From contig OX336344.1 in the NCBI GenBank assembly GCA_946902875.1, positions 21,039,791-21,103,790 on the forward strand: DNA of 64,000 bases. Reading direction: 5' to 3'. This document shows, piece by piece, positions 32,148 through 43,333 of this stretch. The stretch is from Nematopogon swammerdamellus. Taxonomy: Eukaryota > Arthropoda > Insecta > Lepidoptera > Adelidae. Below the pieces are notes generated by a model, which saw nothing but the letters and a program-made list of their open reading frames with translations, was not told the DNA's origin and did no database searches. Made by a program: the position numbers and the translations under genes. Position 1 is the stretch's first letter, and each line of letters opens with the position of its first letter.

Positions 32148-35100
32148 ATGGCAGCGAAAAAAAAGGAAAAAAAGGTTCAATCAGCGGTGCACACCCTTAC
32201 ACCACTATTTAGCGTTGACTCGACCAACGTGCGGGGGTTGCATACCAATTTGAATGCCGTCCATCACCACCTGGAGACGAAGAAGCCGGCCTTGCTTTTC
32301 CTGACGGAATCACAAATATATCGACCTGCACTACCCCGGCTACACCCTGGAAGAAGCCTTCCGGTCGCGAGCCGGGGTTTGCTTGTTTGTCAGGGCTGAT
32401 ATTTGCTGTCGTCGCCTGCGCTGCCTTGAGGACTCCGAGCTATCAGTACTTTGGGTCCACGAGGATCTGGGAACGGTCTCGCGGGTGTACGCCTGTCTGT
32501 ACAGGTCGCACTCTGGTGATGCAGAGACAGCTCGGTTATTTGAGTACCTGAGTGGAGCGGCAGACAAAGTCCAAGAGCGGTTCCCTACCGCGGATTTGGT
32601 TCTTCTTGGAGACTTCAATGCCCATCACGAGGCATGGCTAGGCTCCAGGAGAACTGACTTTGCGGGGAGAGCCGCCTACGACTTCGCCCTGACGCATGAC
32701 CTGTCTCAACTGGTAGACCAGCCCACCAGGCTGCCAGATATAGACGGTCATGAACCCTCTCTGCTGGATCTTCTGCTGACAACGAACCCCACTGGATATA
32801 AGGTCGCAGTGAGAGCCCCGCTGGGTTCCTCTGATCATTGTTTAGTGTGGTCCACGGCGCCATCTTCGCCTCCTCAGTCCCGTACTGGAGGAACGCGTCG
32901 AATTTGGCACTACGCGTCAGCAGATTGGGATGGGATGCGAGAACACTTCGCATCCTACCCTTGGAGAGAGATCTGCTTCAGTTCGGGCGATCCGTCGCAA
33001 TGCGCTAATACCGTTGCCGAGGTGGTTCTGGGGGCAATGGAAATGTTTATTCGCAGCGCCTCTGTCTACCTCGGTGGTAAAAGCCAACCATGGTACAGCC
33101 GCGACTGTGCTGATGCTGTCGCAGCTAAATGCGCAGCTTATCGGGCATGGTCGCGCGCTCGTGCCGGACGTGATCCGAACGCATCCTAACTGAAGAAGGA
33201 ATACAACCGCCTCTCCAGATCCTGCAAAAAGGTTAATTGCCAGGGCCAAATTTGACCACATCGGCAGAATCGGCGATAGACTGAACCAGCACCCAACTGG
33301 GAGCCGTGAGTTCTGGTCTCTCGCTAAATATGTCGAGTCAAATTTCTGCCGCTCCTCTCTTCCACCTCTGCAGTGTCCTGGAGGCTCACTTGCCCACTCC
33401 GCAAAGAAGAAAGCCGACTTACTGGTATCTCTCTTTGCGGGGAACTCCAACCTGGACGATGGGGGTGCCACTCCCCCATCCATACCTAGGTGTGAGAACT
33501 CCATGTCGGAAGTGCAGTTTCGACAACGGACTGTACGGGCGGAACTTCTCTCCCTAGACGTCAGGAAGGCGAGTGGGCCGGATAGGATTCCTGCATTGGT
33601 GTTAAAAAGGTGTGCTCCCGAGCTGGCCCCAGTGCTGACGCGCCTATTCCGTCTCTCCTACTCCAATTGCCGTGTGCCGGCGGCCTGGAAATCTGCGTTT
33701 TTGCAAGCGGTCCCTAAAAAGGGTGACCGCTCAAACCCGTCAAACTACCGACCTATAGCTATTACCTCCCTTTTCTGTAAGTTGATGGAGCGCATTATCA
33801 ATACGCAGCTCATGAAGTACCTGGAGACGAATGACCTCATCAGCGATCGGCAATACGGCTTCCGGCCAAAACGATCTGCTGGTGATCTCCTAGCGTACGT
33901 CACTCACCTTTGGGGGGAATCGCTTGAAGGTCATGGTGAATTGATGCTACCTATTTTAATTTTGAATTTTAATTTATTTTAATTTTATTTTAATTTTATT
34001 TTAATTTTATATTTTTTTATATTGACATAATTGAATTTTTAACCTTTGACAATTCTATTGATGCGAAGTATTTTAATTTAGCTCTAGTTTTAATTGCCTT
34101 TCATGCACAAAACAGTTTTTTTTTCTCTGTATTCTTATAATTTTTAGTTATGTACCTATATTATTGCTAATTATTAGTCCCTTACCATGGCTAGACCCAG
34201 ACAGTTTCAATTGTAAATTTGGTAAACTAAAATTTGACGAACTCAAGTGTACCGATGGTACCTAAGATGGAAATGAATAAATGAAAAATGAAATGAAAAA
34301 ATACTTGGCAATTGGCCTTGATATTGCCAAGGCATTTGATCGGCTTTGGCACAAGTCGCTCTTGGGCAAATTGCCGGCTTACGGACTTCCTTCTGGCCTC
34401 TGTGACTGGGTCGCCGACTTCCTACATGGGCGTAGCATTCAGGTCCTAGTGGACGGTTGCTCGTCAGACGCCATGTCAGTGAACGCCGGCGTACCACAAG
34501 GATCTGTGTTGTCACCCACGCTGTTTCTTCTGCATATCAATGATATGCTGTCTCTGGGCAACATACATTGTTATGCGGATGACAGTACGGCACACGGATC
34601 CTACACCAGTCACCCTTCAGCCAGTCGGGATATTGTGGATGAGAAGAGGCGAAGACTTGTGTCTGAGCTCGAACACACACTCGGCTCTATTTCCGAATGG
34701 GGCCGTAGCAATTTGGTCGAGTTCAACGCTTCCAAGACACAAGTTTGCGCGTTAAGTGCGAAGAGAGCGGCGTTCACACCGGCTCCTTCATTCCAAGGCA
34801 CGTCGCTTAAATTAAGCGAACACCTCGGGGTCCTCGGAGTCGAACTGTCGCACGACTTGAACTTTCGTCGCCATATCGAGGGGAAGGCCAAGCTGGCTTC
34901 TAAAAAGCTGGGCGTACTCAATAAGGTGCGACGGTACTTCACGCCGGACCAAAGGCTGCTTTTGTATAAATCGCAGATCAGGTCCTGCTTGGAGTACTGC
35001 TCGCACCTGTGGGATGGCTCTGCCAAATACCAGCTTGCGCCTCTGGACTCGATCCAGCGTCGAGCCGTGCGACTAGTGGGTGACCCCGCAGTGTCCCGCG

Positions 35101-35231
35101 ATCTAAAACCACTGCAACACCGTAGGGATGTCGGCTCCCTAAGTGTGTTCTATCGCTTATTCCATGGGGAGTACTCGGAGGAGCTGTTTAACGCAATCCC
35201 GCCGTCCCCTTTCCATCTCCGCACCACATGA
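32148..35231 (+). pseudogene. L1 endonuclease-reverse transcriptase, broken
   Basis: N-terminus MAAKKKEKK and STNVRGLHTNLNAVHHH (endonuclease start) to about 32320, where the frame shifts; continues at 32345 with SRAGVCLFVRADICC. Endonuclease motifs GDFNAHHEAW and SDHCLV are intact. A stop follows RDPNAS at 33189. RT resumes with RKASGPDRIPALVLKR and NYRPIAITSLFCKLMERI, is interrupted at 33941-34308 by an insertion, then LDIAKAFDRLWH, GVPQGSVLSPTLFLLHIND and the catalytic Y-A-D-D. A premature stop follows HLRTT at 35229; the related C-terminal block continues in another frame to about 35460. At least four disabling lesions. Confidence 0.9.
33941..34308 (+). mobile_element. AT-rich insertion inside the L1 RT domain
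   Basis: Splits the RT between EGHGE and LAIGLDIAKAFD. Starts with an ATTTTAATTTTA tract and ends in an ATGAAA-type tail (GAATAAATGAAAAATGAAAT), so it looks like the 3' part of another retroposon. Confidence 0.65.
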
Positions 35232-35525
35232 ACTGGGCAGAGATTGCATCCCTATACGCTGGACTTACCGCGGATGCGTACTAATCGATTCTGCAGATCA
35301 TTCCTCTACAGAACCGGTAAACTCTGGAATGCTCTCCCTGCTCATATATTTCCCCCCAAGTACAGTCTCGGGTCCTTCAAGAGGGGCGTGAATGGGCACC
35401 TGTCAGGCCGGCATGGCATTCGCAACCCCCGCATACGACCGAATGTCCATGGGCGTCGTTAGACACCTTATGGGTGGCTCGGCGCCATATGTCGCGCTTT
35501 CAATAAAAAAAAAATAAAAAAAAAA

Positions 35526-35965
35526 CGTTCCTCCATTCTCTTCGCCTCAAGACTCTACCTGCAGCGGTCTTCATGCAAGAAGCACACAGCGCCTCCTGGC
35601 GGAAAGGAGAAGAGTCCGGTTGCCTAGGCGACGGACTGTTGTGATCTGACACGTCCGAAAATACAAGCGGGAGCGGGCGGTTTTGTTCAAACATTTTGCT
35701 CTGGAAAAGATAAAATCCACCCTGATCGAGCGCGGCGCGGGCTCTCAGGGCTTGTTGCGACCTAATACGGCATAAGTATAGTGAGTGTAGTTTCCGAAGT
35801 GTGTGCGTAGCTGGGCCCAGCAGATCCTCGGACACCGGGACGTTTCCGTGCCGATCGACGACCACCACCTGAAGGACCGAGCTATCGAAGGTGCGGCTGC
35901 GGGCGGAGACATCAACATCCAGGTAGGAGGTACCACACCACCACACACTTTGCGCTACACCTCGA
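35526..35965. other. Unassigned GC-rich sequence before the minisatellite
   Basis: Open frames on both strands overlap here; none shows a known domain. Confidence 0.4.
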
Positions 35966-36770
35966 AGCTAGTCCGACGAATCCCGACGCTGCTCAGAAGG
36001 AGTCCAACATTTCCCTGTGTTCCCCCGACGCCATTCAGACGCAGTCCGACATCTACGTGAGCTCGGAAGCTAGTCCGACAAATCCCGAAGCTGCTCAGAA
36101 GGAGTCCAACATTGCCCTGCGTTCCCACGACGCCATTCAGACGAAGTCCGACATCTAAGTGAGCTCGGAAGCTAGTCCGACGAATCCCGACGCTGCTAAG
36201 AAAGAGCCCGACACTGCCCTGGGGTTCCCCGACACAATACAGACGGAGCCCGACATCCAAGTAAGCCTCAAAGCTAGTCCGACGAATCCCGGCGCTGCTC
36301 AGAAGGAGTCCGACACTGCCCTGCGTTCCCCCGACGCCACCCAGACGCAGTCCGACATCTAAGCGAGCTCTGAAACCAGTCCGACGAATCCCGACGCTGC
36401 TCAGAAGGAGTCCGACACTGCCCTGCGTTCCCCCGACGCCATCCAGACGCAGTCCGACATCTAAGCGAGCTCCGAAACCAGCCCGACGAATCCCGACGCG
36501 GCTCAGAAGGAGTCCGACACTGCCCCTGCGTTCCCCCGACGCCATCCAGACGCGGTCTGACATCTAAGCGAGCCTCGAAGCCAGTCCGACGAATCCCGAC
36601 GCAGCTCGGAAGGAGCCCGACACTGCCCTACGTCCCCCGACGCCATCCCGACGGAGCCCGATACTGCCCTGCGTTCCCCGACGCCATCCAGACGGAGCCC
36701 GACACCTAAGCGAATTTCCGAAGTCAGCCAGACGGATCCAGACGCTACGCCAAACTAATCCTATCACGAA
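35966..36770. repeat. 102-bp minisatellite, about seven to eight units
   Basis: The anchor GTCCGAC(G/A)AATCCC recurs at 35971, 36073, 36175, 36277, 36379, 36481 and 36584, i.e. every 102 or 103 bp; a shorter diverged unit follows. 102 is a multiple of three, so frames persist: the minus strand is open for 202 codons (36563-35955) with a Gly/Leu/Arg-rich 34-residue repeat. The plus strand has a stop (CTAAGCGAG) in most units. No domain supports real coding. Confidence 0.95.
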
Positions 36771-36835
36771 GCGCAAAATAAGATCTGAACTGACTTTACC
36801 CTATTTCACCCCTTATGAAACTCTCAAACCCAGAA

Positions 36836-38166
36836 TATGAGTACCGCTGCGGTGACGGCGTGATATTGCATGTGCACAGTCGCACCCCCACCCAACTACA
36901 GTCCACCCACTAACACCACGGGGTGAGAACGACTGTTGCGTACAGCGGCCCCATTCGGAAATAGACCGAAGCGTTTGTTTGAGATCAGACACAAGTCTTC
37001 GCCACTTCATCCACAACATCCCATCTGACTGAAGGGTCACTGATATAGGATCCATGTGCTGTACTGTCATCCGCATAACAATTTATGTTGCCGAGTGGCA
37101 GCATGTCATTGATATGCAGAAGAAACAGTGTTGGTGACAAGACAACACAGATCCCTGCGGTACGCCGGCATTCACTGACAGGGCGTCCGAAGAGCAACCG
37201 TCCACTAGGACCTGAATGCTACGCCCATGTAGGAAGTCGGCGACCCAGTCGCAGAGGCCAGAAGGAAGTCCGTACGACGGAAGCTAGCCCAGAAACGATT
37301 TGTGCTAAACCCATTCGAATGCCTTGGCAATATCGAGACCAATTCACACCGTTTCAGCACCAATGCAGGAATCATATCCGGCCCACTCGCCTTCCTGGTG
37401 TCTAGGGAGATAAGCTCCGCCCGCACAGTTCGTTGTCGGAACTGTACTTCCGGCATGGAGTTCTCACACCTAGTTATGGATGGGGGGATGGCACCCCATC
37501 GTCCAGGGTGGAGTTCTACGCAAAGAGAGCATTTACATTTGCGGAGTGGGCAAGTGAGCCCCCAGGACACTGTAGAGGTGGAAGGGAGGAGCGGTAGAAA
37601 ATCGATACGACAGATTTGGCGAGAGACCAAAACTCACGGCTCCCAGTTGGGTGCTGGTTCAGCCTATCACCAACTCTGCCGATATGCTCGAATTTGGCCC
37701 TGGCGATAGCCCTCTTGCAGGATCTGGAGAGGCGGTTGTATTCTTTCTTCAGTTCGGATACATTAGGATCGCGTCTGGCACGAGCGCACGACCATGCACG
37801 ATAAGCTGCGCCATTAGCTGCGACAGCTTCACCACAGTCGCGGCTGTACCAGGCCTGGCTTTTACCACCGAGGCGCACGAGGGCGCTGGGAATGAACATC
37901 TCCATTCCCCCCAGAACCACCTCGGCTACGGCATTGGCGCATTCTGCCGGGATGCGCCAATGCCGTAGCCAAGGTGTAGATCATCCGAGGTGTAGATCAT
38001 CCGAACTGAAGCATAGCTCTCTCCATGGGTAGGATGTGATGTATTCTCGCATCCTGTCCCAATCCGCTGACACGTAGTGCCAAATTGGACGCATTCCTCC
38101 AGTACGAGACTAAGGAGGCAAAAATGGCACCGTGGACCCCACTAAACAGTGGTCAGAGAAGCCAAG
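36836..38166 (-). pseudogene. LINE L1, inverted truncated copy
   Basis: Reverse-strand blocks run from the end of the endonuclease (CAGCGAGCACTCCTCTTGGC at 38160) through SELKKEYNRLSRSCKR, RKASGPDMIPALVLKR and LSPTLFLLHINDML to the Y-A-D-D region at about 37075. The middle RT part is deleted (compare 33650-34400) and frames are broken. Confidence 0.9.
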
Positions 38167-38168
38167 AG

Positions 38169-38355
38169 GAGTGCTCGCTGTGACTTGTATGTAAATAGTT
38201 CGTGTTTTCCGTCCAGTTCAGTGTAGCCGGCACGAACGAAGGGAAGCACTGACGTGGCACCAAGTTCACCCGGTGTTATGGGCTTACATCACGGATGTTG
38301 TAGGTGATGTGATGTTAGCCAACCGTGCCAGTTTCCATAAAAAAAAAAAAAAATT
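38169..38355 (+). mobile_element. SINE family A, 5'-truncated
   Basis: TATGTAAATAGTTCGTG to CATAAAAA plus a long A run; joined directly to the L1 fragment. Confidence 0.9.
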
Positions 38356-38826
38356 ACGATGATGGAGCCATCCGTATCAGTTTCCTAAAAAAAGTTAATC
38401 TTTATGCTTAACTATTTTCGCATACATTTTGATAATTTTTATTATGGAATACACAATTGTAGATTTATAATAAAGTATCCGAGGTATCTCAGAACTTAGA
38501 ACTATGATCGTGTTTATGCGAAAATCTGCAAATTCGCAAAATTGTGAAAGGGGCGTTGCCTTTGTTCATTTAAGAGAAAGGTATATTATTCCCTTGATTT
38601 AAAGAAGGGTTAAATATTGTTAAATCCGTTTCATCTTTTCATCGCGAATCGACACAATGAGCGACTTATTGTATGAATCCCGTTCAAATGTATGGAAGAC
38701 TGGCGTCACTTGGCTACCTACTCGCTCGGCCAATCACGGCGTTCCATGCGCCGCTCCCGCCTCAGACTTCACACCCCTTTGGCGGCTACCTCGGTTCTCA
38801 TACAAATGATGCCGTATTTCGTATCC
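38356..38826. promoter_or_regulatory. Non-repetitive DNA with a CCAAT box, possible host promoter
   Basis: The last 150 bp (about 38690-38826) are GC-richer and contain CGGCCAATCACGGCG at ~38729. The sequence continues, after removal of the LTR element, at 44854 with another GC-rich stretch. No transcript start or exon can be proven. Confidence 0.3.
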
Positions 38827-39446
38827 AGGCTGTCACGTAGTGAATTTTAATAGCGGACTGTCGAAATGCCGTTTACCGAAGTGTCAGAGACGCATTGCCA
38901 GTACGGAGGAAAATACTCCGTACTAAGGCTACGCTACACGTGAGACGTCCGTTATTTTGAAGATTATTACTGCCAACCTACATTTTGGAAAACTCAATCA
39001 CACATATCTCGGCGTACTACACTCTCACTACGTAACCGAGCACACATTCTTGCATCATTTTCCGAGCGTGAATTTCCACGATCTCTTTCCGCTGTCAGCC
39101 CATACTAAAATTATATATTGTTTGACGTATCGAAAAAGATAGCGAGCGTCGGTATGGAATTCTGTTTGCTGTATTTGGCAACACCGCACATCGCGGTGTT
39201 GATTAATGGGTTGCCAGGCGGTTAAAATATATCCCAAATAGACGGGAATTCACATTCACCTCGGTTGTATTTATCTTACATTTTAATTCAGACATCATCG
39301 GAGGACCCCTAGTAGAGGTCCAATATTATCAACTAATGGAGTTACAGGCCTTCAGCCACTTAGATTCAGGTAACCACGTACAGTGCGCGTCATTGCGTGC
39401 TAGCCGACTTCATTCCGCAGCCACACCACAAACGCGCGCTGCCGTC

Positions 39447-39465
39447 TATAAAAGCGGGTCTCAGT
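39447..39465 (+). promoter_or_regulatory. LTR core promoter (TATA box and TCAGT)
   Basis: TATAAAAG at 39447-39454, then CTCAGTG at 39460-39466, an arthropod-type initiator sequence, though closer to the TATA box than usual. The same motifs are in the 3' LTR at ~43950. Confidence 0.6.
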
Positions 39466-40261
39466 GAAACCAGACTTCACTTCTTCTGTTAAATAATTCT
39501 CCGCTACAAGATAAAATATAACGCGCTCGATCTGCCGCCGTGAGTTACACTAGTTTCCCTCGCGACCGTGCCACTGTCAACGAGCCGCGGCGCTGTACCG
39601 CCGCCGCCGTCGGACGCTTCCAGCCGTTCATCTCAGCGTTGAGAGAGGAGTCCCCACAGCCAGGGTTACGGGTAACATTATAATCTCTTCAGCTCTGCCT
39701 TGCCTGTCGCTTGTGAGACACCGCCGGCCTAGCGGTTGTCGTTGCGCTTCACGCACAAAACGTATAACGCCCATCCGTGTATTTTCTCTCTTCCCATCCA
39801 CAGGGCACCTTGATATGTGTGCATTATTTAATGTGGGTGTGTTTGTGTGTGTGTGTGAACAGCTTCTACGTCTGCACGTAGATCCTTCTACGTCTGCACG
39901 TAGATCCTTCTACGTCTGCACGTAGATCCTTCTACGATTACACGTAGACTTCCCCGTTCTACGTTCTCCGTCCGAGGACGCCTGCATCATCTGCGACGGC
40001 ATAGCCGGTACGAGCCACCTGGGCCCTACTCCTCGTCCGGCTGTTCCGAAGCAGAACTTTGTGAAGAGGGTGGAGATCGAGCGACGCGTCGGAGACTTCG
40101 TGTCGGCCTTCCTGCGAAGACCTTCGTCTCCCCTTCCGAAGCTAAGTGCTCGGACAGAATTATAGCTCTAATCGATTAGCTCGGTCGTCACCCCTACGAT
40201 GCTCAAGTGATTCTGATAACTCACACCCTGTCTTTTTACATCGTATATTTGTGTTTTATGA

Positions 40262-40267
40262 AATAAA
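40262..40267 (+). terminator. LTR polyadenylation signal
   Basis: AATAAA about 60 bp before the LTR end; duplicated in the 3' LTR near 44787. Confidence 0.6.
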
Positions 40268-40324
40268 CGATAAATTTATATTTCTGAGCCGTATTCTATT
40301 ATTTAAGTCCCCTTTTTCGTCTCA

Positions 40325-40345
40325 GTGGCGCCTACCGGTAAAGAA
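40325..40345 (+). promoter_or_regulatory. Primer-binding site
   Basis: TGGCGCCTACCGGTA starts one base after the 5' LTR, the expected place and TGG start for pairing with a tRNA 3' end. The tRNA was not identified. Confidence 0.65.
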
Positions 40346-43318
40346 TCACTTGAGCAGTAGGTAGGCTTAGATATTGTGTACTTACATTTTCACACAGTAG
40401 TTGGCTAGCAACGCCCGAACATATTCAAAGTATAGACTTCATCTATCTTTGTAATCGGTACTGTGGCTAGGGATGTAGTTTGTTTTTTTTTATTTTATTT
40501 GTGCAATTTTTTATTATAACTTGTAGTTTTTGTGCAATTTGTGCAGTATCCCTAGTTCTTCGGCGGGTTTTTTTTTGGGTAAATTGTTAGGTTTTCTGGG
40601 TTTTAACAAGCTATAAGGAGCTATAATGCTGCCTTATAAGCTTATTGTGTGACGAGCGAGCTAAAATTTTCATTTGTTTTGTATTGTGCGTTCTTGTGTT
40701 GTGTAATTTTTTTTAAAATTTAGTAGATACCTCCAAACCTGAGAGGTAGTCTCCACGTCCATCATATTTTTTCATATTGGATAATAGGTTGCAGAAAAAT
40801 TATTTATTTTTTCACTTATAGGTAATGAAATTACCCACACCAGTGTTTGTGAAAGTTTTTGTTGTACTCATGTGGACTTGATCCGCAGGGTCGTTGGCTA
40901 GTTTTTTATATTTTATATTGTGTTTGTGTAACAACAAGTTTTTAGCCAACGTTTTTTTAATCGCAAACATTAGGTGAATATAGTTCAGTTAGGCAACCTA
41001 TAGAAAAATAATTTGATGTTTCATGCCAGCACAACGCACATACATGTCAACTCGTTACTTTCTTTTAGACGTAGAATCCCAACTTAACGGACCGTTGAAA
41101 TAATCAATACCTAGTCAGTTTGTTATAGTAATTTTAACCTTTTCGAAATCAACGGTCAACATTATCTTCTTGTCAACATAATAGTAATTTGTATAATTTT
41201 AAATATTCTAACGTCAACTTTTATGTTTAGAATGGAACGGCACACCAACTGTTTGTCCTCCAGCAAGCGAGAGGCACTGCACGGGCTGGAGAGGAGAGCA
41301 CTCGAGCCAGGTCCCATGTTCAGGTTTTATTATTCCCCGTGGGTATACCTAAATTTATAGTTCACACCATTCCGTGTAGGTACAACGCGATAACTGCTTC
41401 ACAGTTACCGCAGCTCTCGCAAATTTTTCAATCTTAGTAGTTACTGACCAATTTTTTATTTCTATTAGGCACCGACTAATCGGAGGCAACATTTAAATGG
41501 CCTATCTGCATTTCTTTTCTTTTTAAAATGGCTGGTCACAACTAAGTGCCATGCCCAAACATAATTTTTTTTAAGGTTTTTTAGTTAACGGCAATTCGGA
41601 ACGCAGCATTTAAACCGTTTATATCATTTCTTTTCTTTTAAAATGGTTGGTCACAACTAAGTGCCATGCCCAAACATAATTTTTTTAATGGTATTAGGTA
41701 TCGGCAATTCAGAACGCTACTCTTAAAGGCTATTTTCCCTTTCTTTTATTTTTAAAATGGCTAGTCACAACTAGGTGCCATGTCCATTAAACATTTTTTT
41801 TATTTATACTAGTTACCGGCATTCCGGAAGCAACTTTTAAAGTGCTTATTTTTGTTTTAAAACTGATTGTCACATCTAGGTGTCATGCCCATACATACAG
41901 TTTTTTTATCATGAACACCTATATTTTTTTTGTGTGACGTGCAACAACACAAATTAAAGTTTTATTTGTAACATTTTACATTGACAGTATATATTATTAC
42001 TTTCATATAATATATAACTTGTACAACAACATCAGTTATACATACACTTGTGTGGTTCAATGATTTTTTTATGTTTGTTGTTTTTTTTGGTGTATCTCCA
42101 TATTTTGTGTGTGTTGCATGTACAGGTCCTCCAGTAGGGGTGTATATGGCACCTAAGTTACCAAGTACGATGGACACGTCAGTCTTCATGCTTGGTACAT
42201 TTATACTTACCGGTTGGGTTACCCGAGGAGTGAACTCGAGGCTACAGTTCAGATAAATGCTGCTGTAGTCACGTTTGTTCGAAACTTTAAATAGTTTGGA
42301 ATCTCCCTGCGGGCTTTTTCATAATTTTTTATGACCACCGGTGTATGTTTTTGGGAGATACAGAATAATGTGTCACGAGATGAAGCGACCATTGATCGAT
42401 TTTTTTATATTTTGTTGAATCACACATAGTGCACATACATACATACATACATAGTGTGTAGATAGTTTTGTTTTTTTTGTTTGTTCGCAGTCATGGTTCG
42501 ACATGGTACCGACATGGTACCTACATGTCGCACAAACATGTAACTGCAACATTCTTTCATTTGTTTTTTTTATTTTTCTTACTCGGCAATTAGGGTTGTC
42601 AACTCAGCTTGTTCTTTGAATATTTTTTTAATTTTTTTTGTCACAAAGTTTTTTTTTTATTTCATTTTCTCAAGGTGTTGGCCGGTTGGGGTTTGGCAAA
42701 GACAGACTCACATGCGAGCGGTTGGTTACTCGTAAAATTAAGCCCTAAGACACCAAGTGCGGTTAGTGACACTCTAAATATGCCTTCACCTAGTCTGCGG
42801 GAGCTCGACAGACTGAAAACTATAAGCCTAGGAGTTATGTTCTCTCGATGCCAGACCGTAAGCCGAGCCAACTACCGGTTTCCTTCTTAGTATTTGGGTT
42901 GTCTGTGGTGAGTGCGCGCCTTGTACTTATGTTCGGAGCGCACTCTGGTTTGTGAGGAGGCTACTCAGCTGCGAGTGCTAGGCACCGATTGCGGGGTATG
43001 CCATGGTATGAATGCGACCCTTGTATGCGAAGTATGAATGAGTAGATGGGTTCAGGAATGATGAGGAAAGAGAGATGATGTATGAAAGATGAGAATGCAG
43101 GACATAGGGAACACAGGTACAAAAGTAGGTAAACAACATTTTAGTTAAATTCATTTTATTTTCAATTTTTTAATTTTTCCCCTATATTGCCGTAGTAATC
43201 ATTTGTAATTTTTTTTCATGCACACACTCAACACATATTTACATTTTTTTTTTTATTTTCGCACGTGTGCAGTGCGCCTTCACCGGATAAAATTTTCTGA
43301 TGCCAGAAAATTTTCAAC
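40346..43318 (+). other. Interior of the LTR element, no coding capacity
   Basis: AT- and T-rich sequence whose longest plus-strand frame is ~93 codons without a recognisable domain. Only the tandem repeat at 41467-41905 stands out. Confidence 0.8.
41467..41905 (+). repeat. 114-bp tandem repeat inside the LTR element, four units
   Basis: Units start near 41467, 41581, 41695 and 41809 with a GGCAATTCGGAACGC-like word and contain GGTCACAACTAAGTGCCATG. Divergence between units is far greater than between the LTRs, so the repeat predates this insertion. Confidence 0.85.
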
Positions 43319-43333
43319 GGGCCGAGGGGGTAC
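43319..43333 (+). promoter_or_regulatory. Polypurine tract
   Basis: GGGCCGAGGGGGTAC immediately before the 3' LTR. Confidence 0.7.

Larger units (their letters stand above)
31600..35525 (+). mobile_element. LINE L1, nearly full length
   Basis: A GC-rich leader (31600-32147), a single long coding region for apurinic endonuclease plus reverse transcriptase (32148-35460), a short 3' UTR and an A-rich tail with an AATAAA-like run. Overall layout fits jockey-group LINEs; the precise clade is undetermined. The left end is placed where GC-rich sequence begins; no clear target duplication was found. The tail sequence CGTCGTTAGACACC is shared in form with the copy at 59180-60224. Confidence 0.85.
38831..40324 (+). 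repeat. 5' LTR
   Basis: From TGTCACGTAGTG to TTCGTCTCA. Differs from the 3' LTR by one fewer copy of a 22-bp repeat (TTCTACGTCTGCACGTAGAT..., three perfect copies at 39864-39929 versus four) and by C instead of T at about 40047. No other difference was noticed by eye. Confidence 0.95.

Noticed and set aside
39861..39950. CRISPR-like array of 22-bp repeats
   Set aside because: Units are adjacent without spacers and lie inside an LTR of a eukaryotic retrotransposon.
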